Shown here one piece after another: positions 49,271 to 59,333 of a stretch of 64,000 bases of DNA. A program made the position numbers and the translations under genes. The DNA comes from Adiantum capillus-veneris (Eukaryota > Streptophyta > Polypodiopsida > Polypodiales > Pteridaceae). The stretch is from positions 60,172,433 to 60,236,432 of the forward strand of contig CM043965.1 of assembly GCA_014529385.2 (NCBI GenBank), in the 5' to 3' direction. Each line of letters opens with the position of its first letter. Within the stretch, counting starts at the first letter, position 1. The notes beneath the pieces were generated by a model. It had not been told where the DNA came from and did no database searches. It saw only the letters and a program-made list of their open reading frames with translations.

Positions 49271-49462
49271 TGTTGGGGTATAAAGCCCAATGTGGTCGCC
49301 CAGGTAAGTGGGTGGGCCGCCAGGTATGTACACATATTCTTTTGTACAAAACTAATAAGAACTCACTATGCTCTACACATTACAGTAGAGCGAGTTCACC
49401 ATATCGTCGTGCTCTTCTTCTCCCACTCTCTCTCGCGTCGCACTTCCGCTCGTACTCCTTCA
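49271..49462 (+). mobile_element. 5' LTR of copia family A
   Basis: It begins TGTTGGGGTATAAAGCCC after the minisatellite and ends ...CTCCTTCA two bases before the primer-binding site, about 192 bp. Positions 49351-49380 ('actaataagaactcactatg' + 'ctctacacat') closely resemble the minisatellite linker. The left boundary could be three bases earlier. Confidence 0.65.
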
Positions 49463-49464
49463 AC

Positions 49465-49476
49465 TGGTATCAGAGC
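49465..49476 (+). promoter_or_regulatory. Primer-binding site, initiator-Met tRNA
   Basis: TGGTATCAGAGC matches the standard plant copia site in all twelve bases and lies two bases after the LTR. Confidence 0.92.
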
Positions 49477-50560
49477 TCAGATCAAGGCTCGGGGCAGCAC
49501 TGCAAAAGGGTAGAGTCACCAACTCAAATTGGAGTGAAATTCGACAGGCGAAGACACGGCCCCAAATCTCGTGGGATAGTGCGAAGGGCTAGGTGTTGTC
49601 AGAATTTCATTTTGAGGTCATCTCGGCCACCGTTCGGCTTCGACAAAGGTCTGCGCAGGCCATTTTTGACTACGTGGTCTTGACGGGTGCAGATCCGACT
49701 CTGCAAATTTGGGGTTTTCGGCCTACAACTGCAGGTGTTGAGGATATCAACACTCCCAGAGTGTTGATTTGTGGCTGTCTACACATCGAAGGACGGCTCA
49801 CAGTTCTTGGAGGCATGTCACATACGACACGGGCGCATCTACACACAGACTGTAGGCGACATCCACTAGTTCATCAGGTAGCTTGTGTTTGCTGCTTGAT
49901 ATTCCAGATTTCATCCTGACATTGCAGGTACTTCCACATGGGATGTATTGTCAGAGATGATGTATGTATGTTGAGGGTTTGCTGGCTGTGAGTCACGCAG
50001 CAAACAACCGCCGCAGCGGTTACAGCATACAATGGGAAATTTGTGGATGTATGACTTTGTGGGAAGTCTATGTACTATCAGATTTACTGCAGCCTTTGTT
50101 GAGGGTCGAGTGAGGTTTTATTGAGCTGGGGGATTCTCGAATGTTGAGATCCTTTCGGTGATACAGGTCTTGGAGCGATCCCTCGAGCACCCTTAGATAG
50201 GCAGCTAGGATGTATTGACTGTGAGTTAGACAGTTGGGATTGCATCTTTGCTTTACTGCCGTTGAGGCATTGTCGCAGTCTATGCTTACAGGACAGTGAC
50301 AGGACAGTCAGAGACAGTACATGTGCAGGACAGGTTTACCCATAGCTTACAGTGTCAGAGAGACAGTGGTTTTTTGAGGTGTTTTTTGGTCTGTTTTTAG
50401 TACACCAGAGCCATTTTACAAAGGAGAATCTGCCAAAATTTCAGCAGAATCTAAAGCTTTCTTGGTTCATTTGACAGGTTGATATTGGTTCAGAGGTCAG
50501 TTTACAGGGGAAACTCTGCCGAATTTTTCCCAGGAAAGTAAACTACTGTGAAGCGTAGCT
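49477..50560 (+). other. Leader of the copia element
   Basis: About 1.1 kb between primer site and gag start. Frames at 49267-49683 and 49593-49919 show no domain. Probably untranslated leader with packaging signals. Confidence 0.6.
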
Positions 50561-51862
50561 ATGGCTGGATCACAGGACACTGCTCTTTACAATATCAAGA
50601 AGCTAGATGGAACCAATTTCCCATTGTGGAAGAAGCAGATTTGGCACGTGTTGGTACAAAAGAAGCAGATAAAACCTATAAAGCTCAAGGGGATAAAACC
50701 AGAAGATATGGACGAAGATGAATGGAGCGAAATGGATGAATTGGCACTTTCTACCATTATGCTGACTTTGGCAGAAAGCGTTTACTTCAATGTAGCAGAC
50801 GAGATGTCGGCTTATCAAGCATGGTTAAAGCTGAGTGATCTTTATGAGAAGCAACGTGCAGGTTCACAGGTATACTGGCTTAAGAAGCTTGTTGACTTGA
50901 AGATGAAAGAAGGGACACCTATGTCCAATCATCTGAATGAATTCAACACAATCTATAGTCAGTTGTCAGCTCAAGGTGTCAAGTTTGATGAACCTGTTAG
51001 AGCTATGTTCCTGTTGATCAGATTGCCGGAAAGTTGGGACACTTTTCACACAGCTTTGAGTAATTCTGCACCTCCAGATGGTTTGAACATAACAGGTGTA
51101 GAAGGAAGTCTGCTTACTGAAGAAACCAATAGAAAGACAATGGACAAAGGCAAAGGAACAGCCTTAGTTGTCAGGGGAAGGACCAAAGAAAAGTACAAAG
51201 GTGGAAAGAGGAATTAGTCTCGTAGCAAGTCCCGCAGTGCTAAAGGCAAGAGTGACATAGAATGCTACCATTGTGGCAAGAAGGGTCACATAAAAAGAGA
51301 CTGCGGAGAATGGAAAGCAGAAAAAGGCAAAGAGAAAGCTGAAGACCATGGTGAGAAGAACAAGTCCTCAGTGAAGATTCAAGAAATAAATGTGACAAAC
51401 ACTGTTGCAGAGGATGACAGTCTAGTGTCAGGAGACATCTACTTCTTGAAGAATACAATGGACTCAGCTCTTCTTACAGCATCTGATGGAAATGCACTGA
51501 GTGACTGGATTATAGACTCAGGGGCATCACTTCATGTGTCTCCAAACAAGGAGTGGTTTACCTCTTATGTGACCACTAAAGATCATGTTCGGCTAGGCAA
51601 TGGGCAGACATGTGGGATCTTAGGTGTTGGAGATGTTCAATTGAAGTTTCAGAATGGCTCTTCTTTCACGCTGAAGAATGTGAGACATGTTCTCGCAATT
51701 ACAAAGAGCTTGATCACCACAGGTTTACTTGATGATGCTGGCTACGTCACCACTTTTGGACAGAACATGTGGAAGATATCCAAGGGTTCTATGATAGTAG
51801 CACACGGAGTAAAGTCTGGAGGACTTTACATGATTTATGTATCAATGTCTCTAAAAATGTAA
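50561..51862 (+). pseudogene. copia family A gag and protease
   Basis: ATG at 50561 opens the usual start (KLDGTNFPLWKKQIWHVL). The UBN2/gag core follows, with YFNVADEMSAYQAWLKLSDL and SNHLNEFNTIYSQL. A single TAG at 51215 interrupts it (probably from CAG). The zinc knuckle CYHCGKKGHIKRDC follows at about 51269-51310. The protease motif is WIIDSGASLHVS (about 51506-51541). A one-base shift in the A run near 51852 separates this frame from pol. Apart from these two lesions it is complete. Confidence 0.85.
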
Positions 51863-53455
51863 TCAATGTAACCGAGCAGCCGAACGTTTCTTTGTGGCAT
51901 AGCTGGTTAGGACATATGTCCAAGAAGGGAATGGAAATCTTGTCTCGTTCTGGTTATTTGCCTGGCTTTTCATTTAATGATTTTGAATTCTGTGAACATT
52001 GTCTGTATGGTAAGCAAGCACAGCAGCCACATAAGCATAGAAGCAGTAGAAGAGATACACAGTTGGCACTTGTTCATAGTGATTTGTGTGGACCTATGCC
52101 TAACCTATCTCTAGGGGGAGCTTCTTACTTTATGACATTTATAGATGATTACTCGAGGAAAGTATGGGTTTACTTTCTCAAGCACAAGGATGAAGCATTT
52201 AGTGTTTTCAAAACGTTTGTGACACTTGTGGAGAATCAGAGTGGCAAGAAGCTTAAATGCTTACGCACTGACAACGGTGGAGAGTATGTTTCGAAGGCCT
52301 TTCAGGACTTTTGTGAGTCAAAAGGTATAAAACGTGAACTTACTGCTCCTTACAATCCTCCTCAAAATGGTGTTGCTGAGAGGATGAATAGGACCATACA
52401 AGAGAAGGTCAGAAGTATGTTGTCTAATGCACAACTGCCAAATGGGTTTTGGGCTGAAGCTGCATCAACAGCTGTTCATCTTGTAAATAGATCTCCTAGC
52501 AAGGTTTTACAGAAGGATTCAGTGCCAGAGATGGTATGGTCAGGCAAAATGCCCTCATACAAGCATCTCAGAGTCTTTGGCTGTGAGGCATATACTCACG
52601 TTCCAAAGGAATTTAGGAACAAACTTGAGCCAAAGAGTAGAAAGTGCATCTTTCTAGGCTATGGTAATTCTGGTGAGATGGGGTACAGACTTTGGGATCC
52701 CGAATCCAGAAAGGTTGTCCGTAGCAATGATGTTCACTTTAATGAATCCAAATATCATTCTAAACCAGAGAGGGTTGAGGAGATTAGAAGAGTTGTCTTC
52801 CAAGAAGATGGACCTGCACGTGCAAGACAAAATGTCAGGGCTCAAGAGGAGCAAGGACAGGATAGAGTGGAACCACAGGTTGTGGCTGAGCCTGAGACAC
52901 CTATTGTGCGTAGATCTGGACGTATCACTCGACCTCCTGATAGGTTTTTTCCATCTATGAAATATGTCATGTTGACTGATTGCAATGAGCCTTCATGTTA
53001 CAAGGAAGCAATGCAAATGAAGGACTCCGGGAATTGGCAATTGGCCATGCAGTCAGAGATGACAGCTCTGCATAAAAACAAGACATGGAAGCTAGTTAAA
53101 TTACCACAGGGCAAAAAGGCTCTACCTTGTAAATGGGTTTACAGGTATAAGATCACCGCTCATGACAGTCAGCCAAAGTACAAATCAAGGCTTGTTGCCA
53201 AGGGCTTTAAGCAAGAACAAGGCATTGACTTTGATGAAGTCTTCTCTCCGGTGGTCAAGATGACTACATTGAGATGCTTTCTTGCAATGGTTTCCATATT
53301 AGATTTGGTGTTGCACCAAATGGATGTCAAGACAGCGTTCTTGCATGGTGATTTAGATGTGGAAATTTACATGCAGCAACCAGAAGGGTTTGTTGAGAAA
53401 GGCAAGGAAGATTGGGTATGCCAATTGTTAAAGAGTCTTTATGGCTTAAAACATG
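51863..53455 (+). CDS. copia family A integrase and N-terminal half of RT
   Basis: The frame is open on the left to 51769, where it overlaps the gag-protease frame. It contains LWHSWLGHMSKKGMEIL and CEHCLYGKQ (zinc-binding HHCC), HSDLCGPMP (first D), FIDDYSRKVWVYFLK, LRTDNGGEY (second D) and NGVAERMNRT (E). RT then begins at NEPSCYKEAMQ, with KWVYRYKI, SRLVAKGFKQEQGIDF, FSPVV, MDVKTAFLHGDL (motif A) and SLYGLK. Directly after LKH the sequence switches to family B, so the YVDD half of this RT is missing. The catalytic integrase residues are intact. Confidence 0.88.
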
Positions 53456-54666
53456 GGGGAGTTCCAGAAGAGGCATGGACAGGTAAACCGGTGAATTATG
53501 CATTTCTCAAAGTGTTGGGGTGTGATGCTGTCATGCACATTGATAGAAGCCTAAGATCAAAGCTAGATGCAAAGTCCAAAAAGTGTTTCTTCATTGGCTA
53601 TGGAGAAGGTGACTTTGGGTATCGCCTATGGAATCCTGAAGATGGTAAAATCTTAAGGAGTAGGGATGTAATTTTTAACGAACAAAATATGTACAAAGAT
53701 TACTTGGAAAGAAAACAAACAAAAGAAACAGGTGATGAGTACATGGAGCTTGAGGACGGTGAAGACTCAAGGACTGCAAACGGTGACAATGTGCAACAAC
53801 GTCAACCAAATGAGGAGCCTCAACCTATTCCCCGAAGATCTACAAGAGCAAGTAGACCTCCAGAAAGGTTTGTTCCTTCCTTCAACCATCTCTTGATCTC
53901 AGATTCTAGAGAGCCGGAATCATACGAAGAAGCTATGCAACATGAATCCAAAGAAGAATGGACGAAGAGCATGCAAGTGGAGATGGACTCACTACATCGC
54001 AACCAAACATGGGAGTTGGTTGAGTTGCCTAAAGGTAAGCGGGCACTTAAAAACAAATGGGTGTACAAGGTGAAGGAAGAAGAAGGTGGGAAGAAAAGGT
54101 ACAAGTCTAGGCTTGTGGTAAAAGGGTTTTCTCAAAAGAAAGGTATTGACTTCAATGAAATATTTTCTCCTGTTGTAAAAATGAACTCAATTAGGCTTGT
54201 CTTAAGCCTTGTGGATGCTCATTATCTACATCTCGAGCAAATGGATGTAAATACGGCATTCCCTCACGGTGACTTAGAGGAGGAAATCTACATGCTTCAA
54301 CCAAAGGGGTATGAAGTAAAAGGTAAGGAGAAAATGGTTTGCAGATTAAAGAAGAGCTTGTATGGTTTAAAACAAGCATCAAGACAATGGTACTTGAAGT
54401 TTGATCGATGGATGTTGGATCATGGATTCACAAGATGCAACTCGGATCACTGCTTCTACACAAATAATTTGGGAGATGGGAAATTCATCATCCTAATGTT
54501 GTATGTTGATGACATGTTGATTGCAAGTGCTAACATGCAGGACATCAAAGACCTAAAAGAGGAGCTATCTAAATCTTTTTCAATGAAAGATTTAGGTGCT
54601 GCAAAGAGGATACTTGGTATGAAAATATCAAGGGACAGGACAAAGAAGACAATAAAGCTATCTTAA
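53456..54666 (+). CDS. copia family B integrase C-terminus and complete RT, fused in frame
   Basis: It continues the same open frame from residue about 563: VPEEAWTGKPVNY, then FLKVLGCDAVMHI, then KCFFIGYGEGDFGYRLWNP. This is the integrase C-terminal region, which the frame has already encoded once (52555-52760). The linker PRRSTRASRPPERF precedes a full RT with KWVYKVKEEE, SRLVVKGFSQKKGIDF, MDVNTAFPHGDL, SLYGLKQASRQWY and LYVDDMLIAS (YVDD at residues 912-915). The frame ends at TAA 54664-54666, probably CAA mutated, since coding continues in frame. Confidence 0.88.
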
Positions 54667-55464
54667 GAAGATTATATCAAGAAGGTACTAGAAATGTTTG
54701 CAATGCAAAATGCAAAACCAGTTTCTACACCTTTGGCTGGTCATTTTAAACTAACGAAGGATATGTGTCCAAAGACACAAGAGGAGATAGCCTATATGTC
54801 TAAAGTTCCATATGCTGCAGTGGTAGCTTCTCTAATGTATGCTATGGTCTGGACAAGGCCAGACATTGCACATGCAGTGGAGGTTGTGAGTAGGTTCATG
54901 GACAACCCAGGTAAAGAGCATTGGCAAGCTGTGAAGTGGATACTTAGGTATCTAAAAGGGACAACAACAAATGCTTTGTATTTTGGAGGAACTGATATTT
55001 TTCTAGAAGGGTATGCTGATGCAGATATGGCAGGTGGCAAAGATACTCGAAGGAGCACTACTGGATATGTGTTCATGGTTGGAGGCACAGCAGTAAGCTG
55101 GGCTTCAAAGCTGCAGAAAGTGGTTTCACTTTCTACCACGGAAGCAGAGTATGTAGCAATGACGGAGGCAATCAAAGAAATTTTGTGGCTTCACGGATTC
55201 TTAGAAGATCTTGGATTCAAACAAGACAATTGTGTCTTGTACAGTGATAGCCAAAGCGCTATCCATCTTGCGAAGAACTCAGCCTTTCATTCAAGGACAA
55301 AGCACATTGAGGTGAGATATCACTTCATACGCACTCTTTTGGAAGAGGGACAGCTAAAGCTAGGAAAGGTGCATACAAGCGAAAATCCTGCAGACATGTT
55401 TACAAAGGTGGTCAACAAGGAGAAGCTGAGCTTTTGCTCATCTTCAATTGGCATTCAAGGATAA
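54667..55464 (+). pseudogene. copia family B RT end and RNase H
   Basis: In-frame continuation after the TAA: MFAMQNAKPVSTPLAGHFKL, then WTRPDIAHAVEVVSRFM, then RNase H with ADADMAGGKDTRRSTTGYVF, STTEAEYVAMTEA, YSDSQSAIHLAKN and HSRTKHIEVRYHFIR. The D-E-D catalytic residues are present. It ends ENPADMFTKVV... to the stop at 55462, the normal end of copia pol. Confidence 0.88.
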
Positions 55465-55509
55465 GAAGCCAAAATGGAAAGCAGTCACAGGTTTGGTTTG
55501 GAGATCAGT

Positions 55510-55524
55510 CTCCAAGTGGGAGAT
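55510..55524 (+). promoter_or_regulatory. Polypurine tract of copia family B
   Basis: TCCAAGTGGGAGATT directly before the TGTT of the 3' LTR, the classical copia plus-strand priming site. Confidence 0.85.
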
Positions 55525-56195
55525 TGTTAAGTATGGAGCCTGATTTACCCTTGTAATTTTCTGTGGTAAAAGCGCACATTTGTAAGGCCCCCATTATGAG
55601 GAGAAGCCATCGTTCGTGAAGGAAAATCACTCGCTACAAACCAAAATTTTCATGGCCAAAAATCAGGGTCAACTTTAGGGGCCTTGGGGGCGGAAGCCCC
55701 CGAGACTTTTTTTTTCCTCGCCGGAATATTCCTTTTCGTCAAAATATTATGGCCGGACGGCGGCCGGAAAGTGGTCGAAAAACAACCGTCGGTTGGCCGG
55801 TGGCCGGTAGCCAATGGCCGGTGGTCGGAAGTCAATGGCCGGTGGCCAGTGGCCAAATTCAAAAGCAGACTTGTCTTCTCAAGGGTGGCCAGACATGGGC
55901 GGATTGAAGGGTCCGATTTGGACTTATCTACACAAGGGCGGCTACACATGGCTGCCTCTCATGAGAGAGGGCAGCCCTTTTGGCCTATAAAAGGAGGCCA
56001 TTTCTACACACATTTCATAGTGTGAAGTTGATGCAACAAGGTGAGTGTGAGGTGGTGAGAGTGAAGCAAGGCGGAAGCTCCATTAAGGGTATAATCCCTT
56101 TGTAAACTACTTCTTGTTTTGAAGTACTCAAGCCATTGAGTGACTGCTTTCTCGTGGACGTAGCCCACATTGGGTGAACCACGTATATCGTATGT

Positions 56196-56239
<44 letters not shown>

Positions 56240-56323
56240 CTATAATCTCGTGTATGTAAATCTGTCTCTCTCCATTAAGTAATCTACTCAATTATCTATT
56301 TAGCTACGTCTTATTTCCTAACA
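55525..56323 (+). mobile_element. 3' LTR of copia family B, 799 bp
   Basis: It starts TGTTAAGTATGG and ends TTATTTCCTAACA, so the terminal five bases form the inverted repeat TGTTA/TAACA. It contains a TATA box at 55986. Near its end is the phrase 'gtggacgtagcccacattgg' with 'gtgaaccacgta', common in plant copia LTRs. It also carries a CT microsatellite at 56198-56236 and GGC/CCGG-rich tandem phrases at 55750-55860. No matching 5' copy exists in the window. Confidence 0.82.
55978..56004 (+). promoter_or_regulatory. Core promoter of the family B LTR
   Basis: 'ttggcctataaaaggaggcc' (55981-56000) has a TATA box flanked by GGCC, nearly the same as 16636-16655. Transcription would start some 25-30 bp downstream. 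Confidence 0.65.
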
Positions 56324-56930
56324 TTTTGAGCCTAAAAACACTACACATGCTCTTAACAACACCAATGCTTATCCAAATCAAAATCTAAGAGCAGGGCCAT
56401 GTTCCACATGCTAAGGGCTACCCACATAACCAACTTCAAGTCATTCTGATAAAATAGACATCCTACGCGTAGGATGTCTCCAGTGTCATTTTGACCAAAT
56501 GTGCAGGAACTGACTTCATGGGAACCATTTACATGGTGTAAGAAGCCTGTATATCAAATTTCAACCCAATTGAATATCATTTGCCACCTGTTTAGGACAT
56601 CCTACCCAACTTGTGAGCCAAAAGCCTAAATCTGCCCAAAATTGCACTTTTTGATGTCCAAACCCAATTCCAATTACATAGCGAGGTTGCATAGGTCAAG
56701 GGCCACAAGCCTACCAAGTTTCACCAAAAACAGAGAAGGTAGACATCCTACGTGTAGGATGTCTACATGATTATTTTTCAGTTAGAAAGCTACTGTGAGC
56801 ACATGCAGAGTTTCCCTAGTTCCTTTTGAGTTCTTATTTCAATTTTAAAGTCATTTGGGTAGTCAGAACTCAGTTTATCAGCTAATATGTAAAAAACGCT
56901 AACTTTGGACTACTGAGTGCAACAGGATCC
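56324..56930 (+). other. Leader with two 24-bp palindromes
   Basis: No gene. 56456-56479 is a perfect palindrome (AGACATCCTACG followed by its reverse complement). 56741-56764 is the same sequence with one base changed near the centre. A partial third copy ('gacatcctaccc') lies near 56607. The sequence leads into the long reading frame starting at 56931. Confidence 0.75.
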
Positions 56931-58169
56931 ATGGCAGCCACAAAATCACCTGCAAAGAAGAAGAGGATGACTATAAAGGACTGCTTAGAAGAAGTGGAGC
57001 CTTTTGTGATCCCAGAGGGAACCCTGAAGCCCACAAGCACATGGATTCAAGATGATCTGTTAGAGACCAATGATCTAAGAATCTACCAAGGAGTATTCAA
57101 AGATCCTGAGGGAAATGCAGTGGAGCTACCCATGATACCTCGAGAGCTCAATGAATTTGTCAGGAGCAAGATGGGGGATTACCTGGAGAAACTGGATCTC
57201 CACAACTACTTTGAAGCCTTGCCAACAGGGATTGATGTTAAAAGAGTGTGGGAATTTGTCACCACAATCAAAGAGGACGGCATAGCCCGAGTCACCGATC
57301 TGCAAGGCAAGACTGATACAATGATTGTCATCACAGAGAAGGTGGTGGCAGCATCACTTGACATCTCAAACAAAGGAGACAGTGTGACAAAGAGAAGAGA
57401 CGACATTAAGGTCTACTCGGAAAAGAAGAGTAACTACACATTTGAAGATATTGCAAACCCGAAGGTGGCTATCATGAGCCAACTATACAATCAATACTTC
57501 CACATGTGTATAAAGTGGCCACAGAAATACAAGATGCCACCTGGATCCATTGAAACCACTTTTACCTGGGCAATGCAGAAGAGCAAACCAAAAGAGATAA
57601 ATTATGACGCTTACATCCACCACAATCTTGTGAAGATGGGGACCAAAAATTCCACCTATATTGTACCTGGTGAGCTTATAACAAAAGTTGTCTATGGAGC
57701 ATTGCATGCCAAGGGAAGCTGGCCTCTACCTCCCTCACAAAATGATTGGCTAAAGCTAAAGGAAGACAAGGATGAAGAACCTCCTAAGGCGCCCAGGGTA
57801 GCCACAAGGTTAAAGTGCCGGTTAGAGACCGTGCTAGAAGAGCCGCCAGAGTCAAAGAAGGGAAAGAAAGAAAATCTACAAGTGCCAATCAAGGAAACCA
57901 AGTCACAAAAAGTGGCGCGGCTAGAAAGACTGATGGAAAGTTTCAGAGCCGAGAGAGCACTAAAAGGGGATCTGAGCGAGTTGTGGAAACCATCCCTTGA
58001 AGCTATTTCTGGATCATCTCGAAGGATTCACTGGGATCGGTTCGAAGATTATATCAAAAACTTCGATACCTTAGATGCTATGGTAGAGAATATCCCGAAT
58101 ATCACTTTTACAGAAGAAGAGGTGGACGAAGTGAGACGACAGCTACTAGAAGAGCAGGAAGGCCAATAA
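56931..58169 (+). CDS. N-terminal gag-like domain, 412 codons, intact
   Basis: It begins MAATKSPAKKKRMTIKDC (basic) and has globular composition to about residue 280. Visible stretches are FVRSKMGDYLEKLDLHNYF, DVKRVWEFVTTIKEDG and YIVPGELITKVVYGALHAKG. After residue 285 it becomes charged and helical (LERLMESFRAERALKGDLSE, EEEVDEVRRQLLEEQEG). The start is chosen because it is the first ATG, follows a long untranslated leader, and the frame is open for 412 codons. The TAA at 58167 looks secondary, since the frame stays open beyond it. Confidence 0.65.
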   Translation: MAATKSPAKKKRMTIKDCLEEVEPFVIPEGTLKPTSTWIQDDLLETNDLRIYQGVFKDPEGNAVELPMIPRELNEFVRSKMGDYLEKLDLHNYFEALPTGIDVKRVWEFVTTIKEDGIARVTDLQGKTDTMIVITEKVVAASLDISNKGDSVTKRRDDIKVYSEKKSNYTFEDIANPKVAIMSQLYNQYFHMCIKWPQKYKMPPGSIETTFTWAMQKSKPKEINYDAYIHHNLVKMGTKNSTYIVPGELITKVVYGALHAKGSWPLPPSQNDWLKLKEDKDEEPPKAPRVATRLKCRLETVLEEPPESKKGKKENLQVPIKETKSQKVARLERLMESFRAERALKGDLSELWKPSLEAISGSSRRIHWDRFEDYIKNFDTLDAMVENIPNITFTEEEVDEVRRQLLEEQEGQ

Positions 58170-59333
58170 AGAGAGAGAAAAACCAAGGCAGATCGGGATT
58201 TCAAGAAGAAGCAACCAACTCCACCGTCAAGCCGAGAATCCAGCCCACCACCATCACCACCTCCTCTTAGTCCTCCACAAACCCAACAAAAAGAGGAGCT
58301 GAACAGACCTAATGAACAAAAAGATTCCAAGCAAGAGAAGAACAAAGAGAAGAAGGCAGAAGCTGAGCCAAAAGATGAGAAGCTAGATCCAGAAGAAAGA
58401 AACTTTAGAATATTTCTTGATCTACTAGCTGCTGGGTACTCTCGAGAAGAGGCAGATACTGCAGCTTTTGAGTTGGCGAGCACAAGACCCACGGAATATA
58501 TGCAGAGCCTTTGGTTAGTAGAGTTGAAGGAGATGGTCACAGATACAGTGGACCTACAACCACCAACCAATGATTGGGATGTGGTGATGCAAAAACTAAC
58601 CGGGATCAGAGCAAGATTGATAGCCACTGAGAGTGAAATTGATAATCTCAAAACAAATGAAGTTCATATCAAAGCTGAAGTGGACTCACCGCAAAAACAG
58701 GGCCAAGAGAACATAGAGAAACAAACCAAGCTGCAAGCCAATCTGGACGCGGCATTACAAAGATGCCAAGAGATGGAACGACAGAATCAGGCAGCAGAAC
58801 ACAAGCTTCAAAGAGCAGAGGAGGAATACAAGAAAATCAACAAGTCACTGTCAGATGCAGAGAAAGAGAGGGACAATCTGACACTACAACTTGATGGTGA
58901 GTCCAAAGAGGTTGAAACCTTGAGGAATGCCAAGGAAAAGGTTGAGATAGAACATGAGTCAAGCCAAGATGAAGTGATAGAGCTAAAAGATGAGATGACA
59001 CTACAACTTGCTGGTGAGTCCAAAGAGGTTGAAACCTTGAGGAATGCCAAGGAAAAGGTTGAGATAGAACATGAGGCAAGCTAGGATGAAGTGATAGAGC
59101 TAAAAGATGAGATGAAAGTGAAAGATCAGACCATCCAAAGGCTAAGGGCATCTTTGGCGAGAGTCAGAGCTGCTAGCTCGACTGGCACTACTTCAAAAAA
59201 TGACCTATATGAAGAACAGATGAAGGAACTCCAAAGAGTTGACACTAGAGAAAAGACAAAGACTGATGTTGGCCAAGGGATCTCTTGTAATGCAAAACCG
59301 CCTGGAAGGAGAGAACAAGGCCATGAAAAATGA
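58170..59333 (+). pseudogene. Proline-rich linker and coiled coil
   Basis: In frame after the TAA come PTPPSSRESSPPPSPPPLSPP and a Lys/Glu-rich stretch. A helical segment (FLDLLAAGYSREEADTAAFE) and then about 250 residues of heptad-like coiled coil follow. A 39-codon unit (LQLDGESKEVETLRNAKEKV...) is tandemly duplicated at 58881-58997 and 58998-59114. TAG at 59082 lies in the second unit. Confidence 0.6.

Larger units (their letters stand above)
49271..56323 (+). mobile_element. Chimeric Ty1/copia retrotransposon
   Basis: The order is 5' LTR, initiator-Met primer site, leader, gag, protease, integrase and RT of family A. Family B then follows in the same frame with integrase C-terminus, RT, RNase H, polypurine tract and 3' LTR. 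The LTRs differ in length (192 against 799 bp) and share at most a loose start. This supports recombination between two copia families, either by template switching during reverse transcription or by insertion and deletion. Only a few stops and one frameshift break the coding sequence, so the copy is fairly young. Confidence 0.85.

Noticed and set aside
52654-54382. Minus-strand frames opposite copia pol
   Set aside because: Antisense shadows of a well-identified coding sequence.
58049-58651. 200-codon minus-strand frame opposite the coiled-coil protein
   Set aside because: Ser/Phe-rich shadow of the Glu/Lys-rich plus-strand frame, which is continuous over a much longer range.
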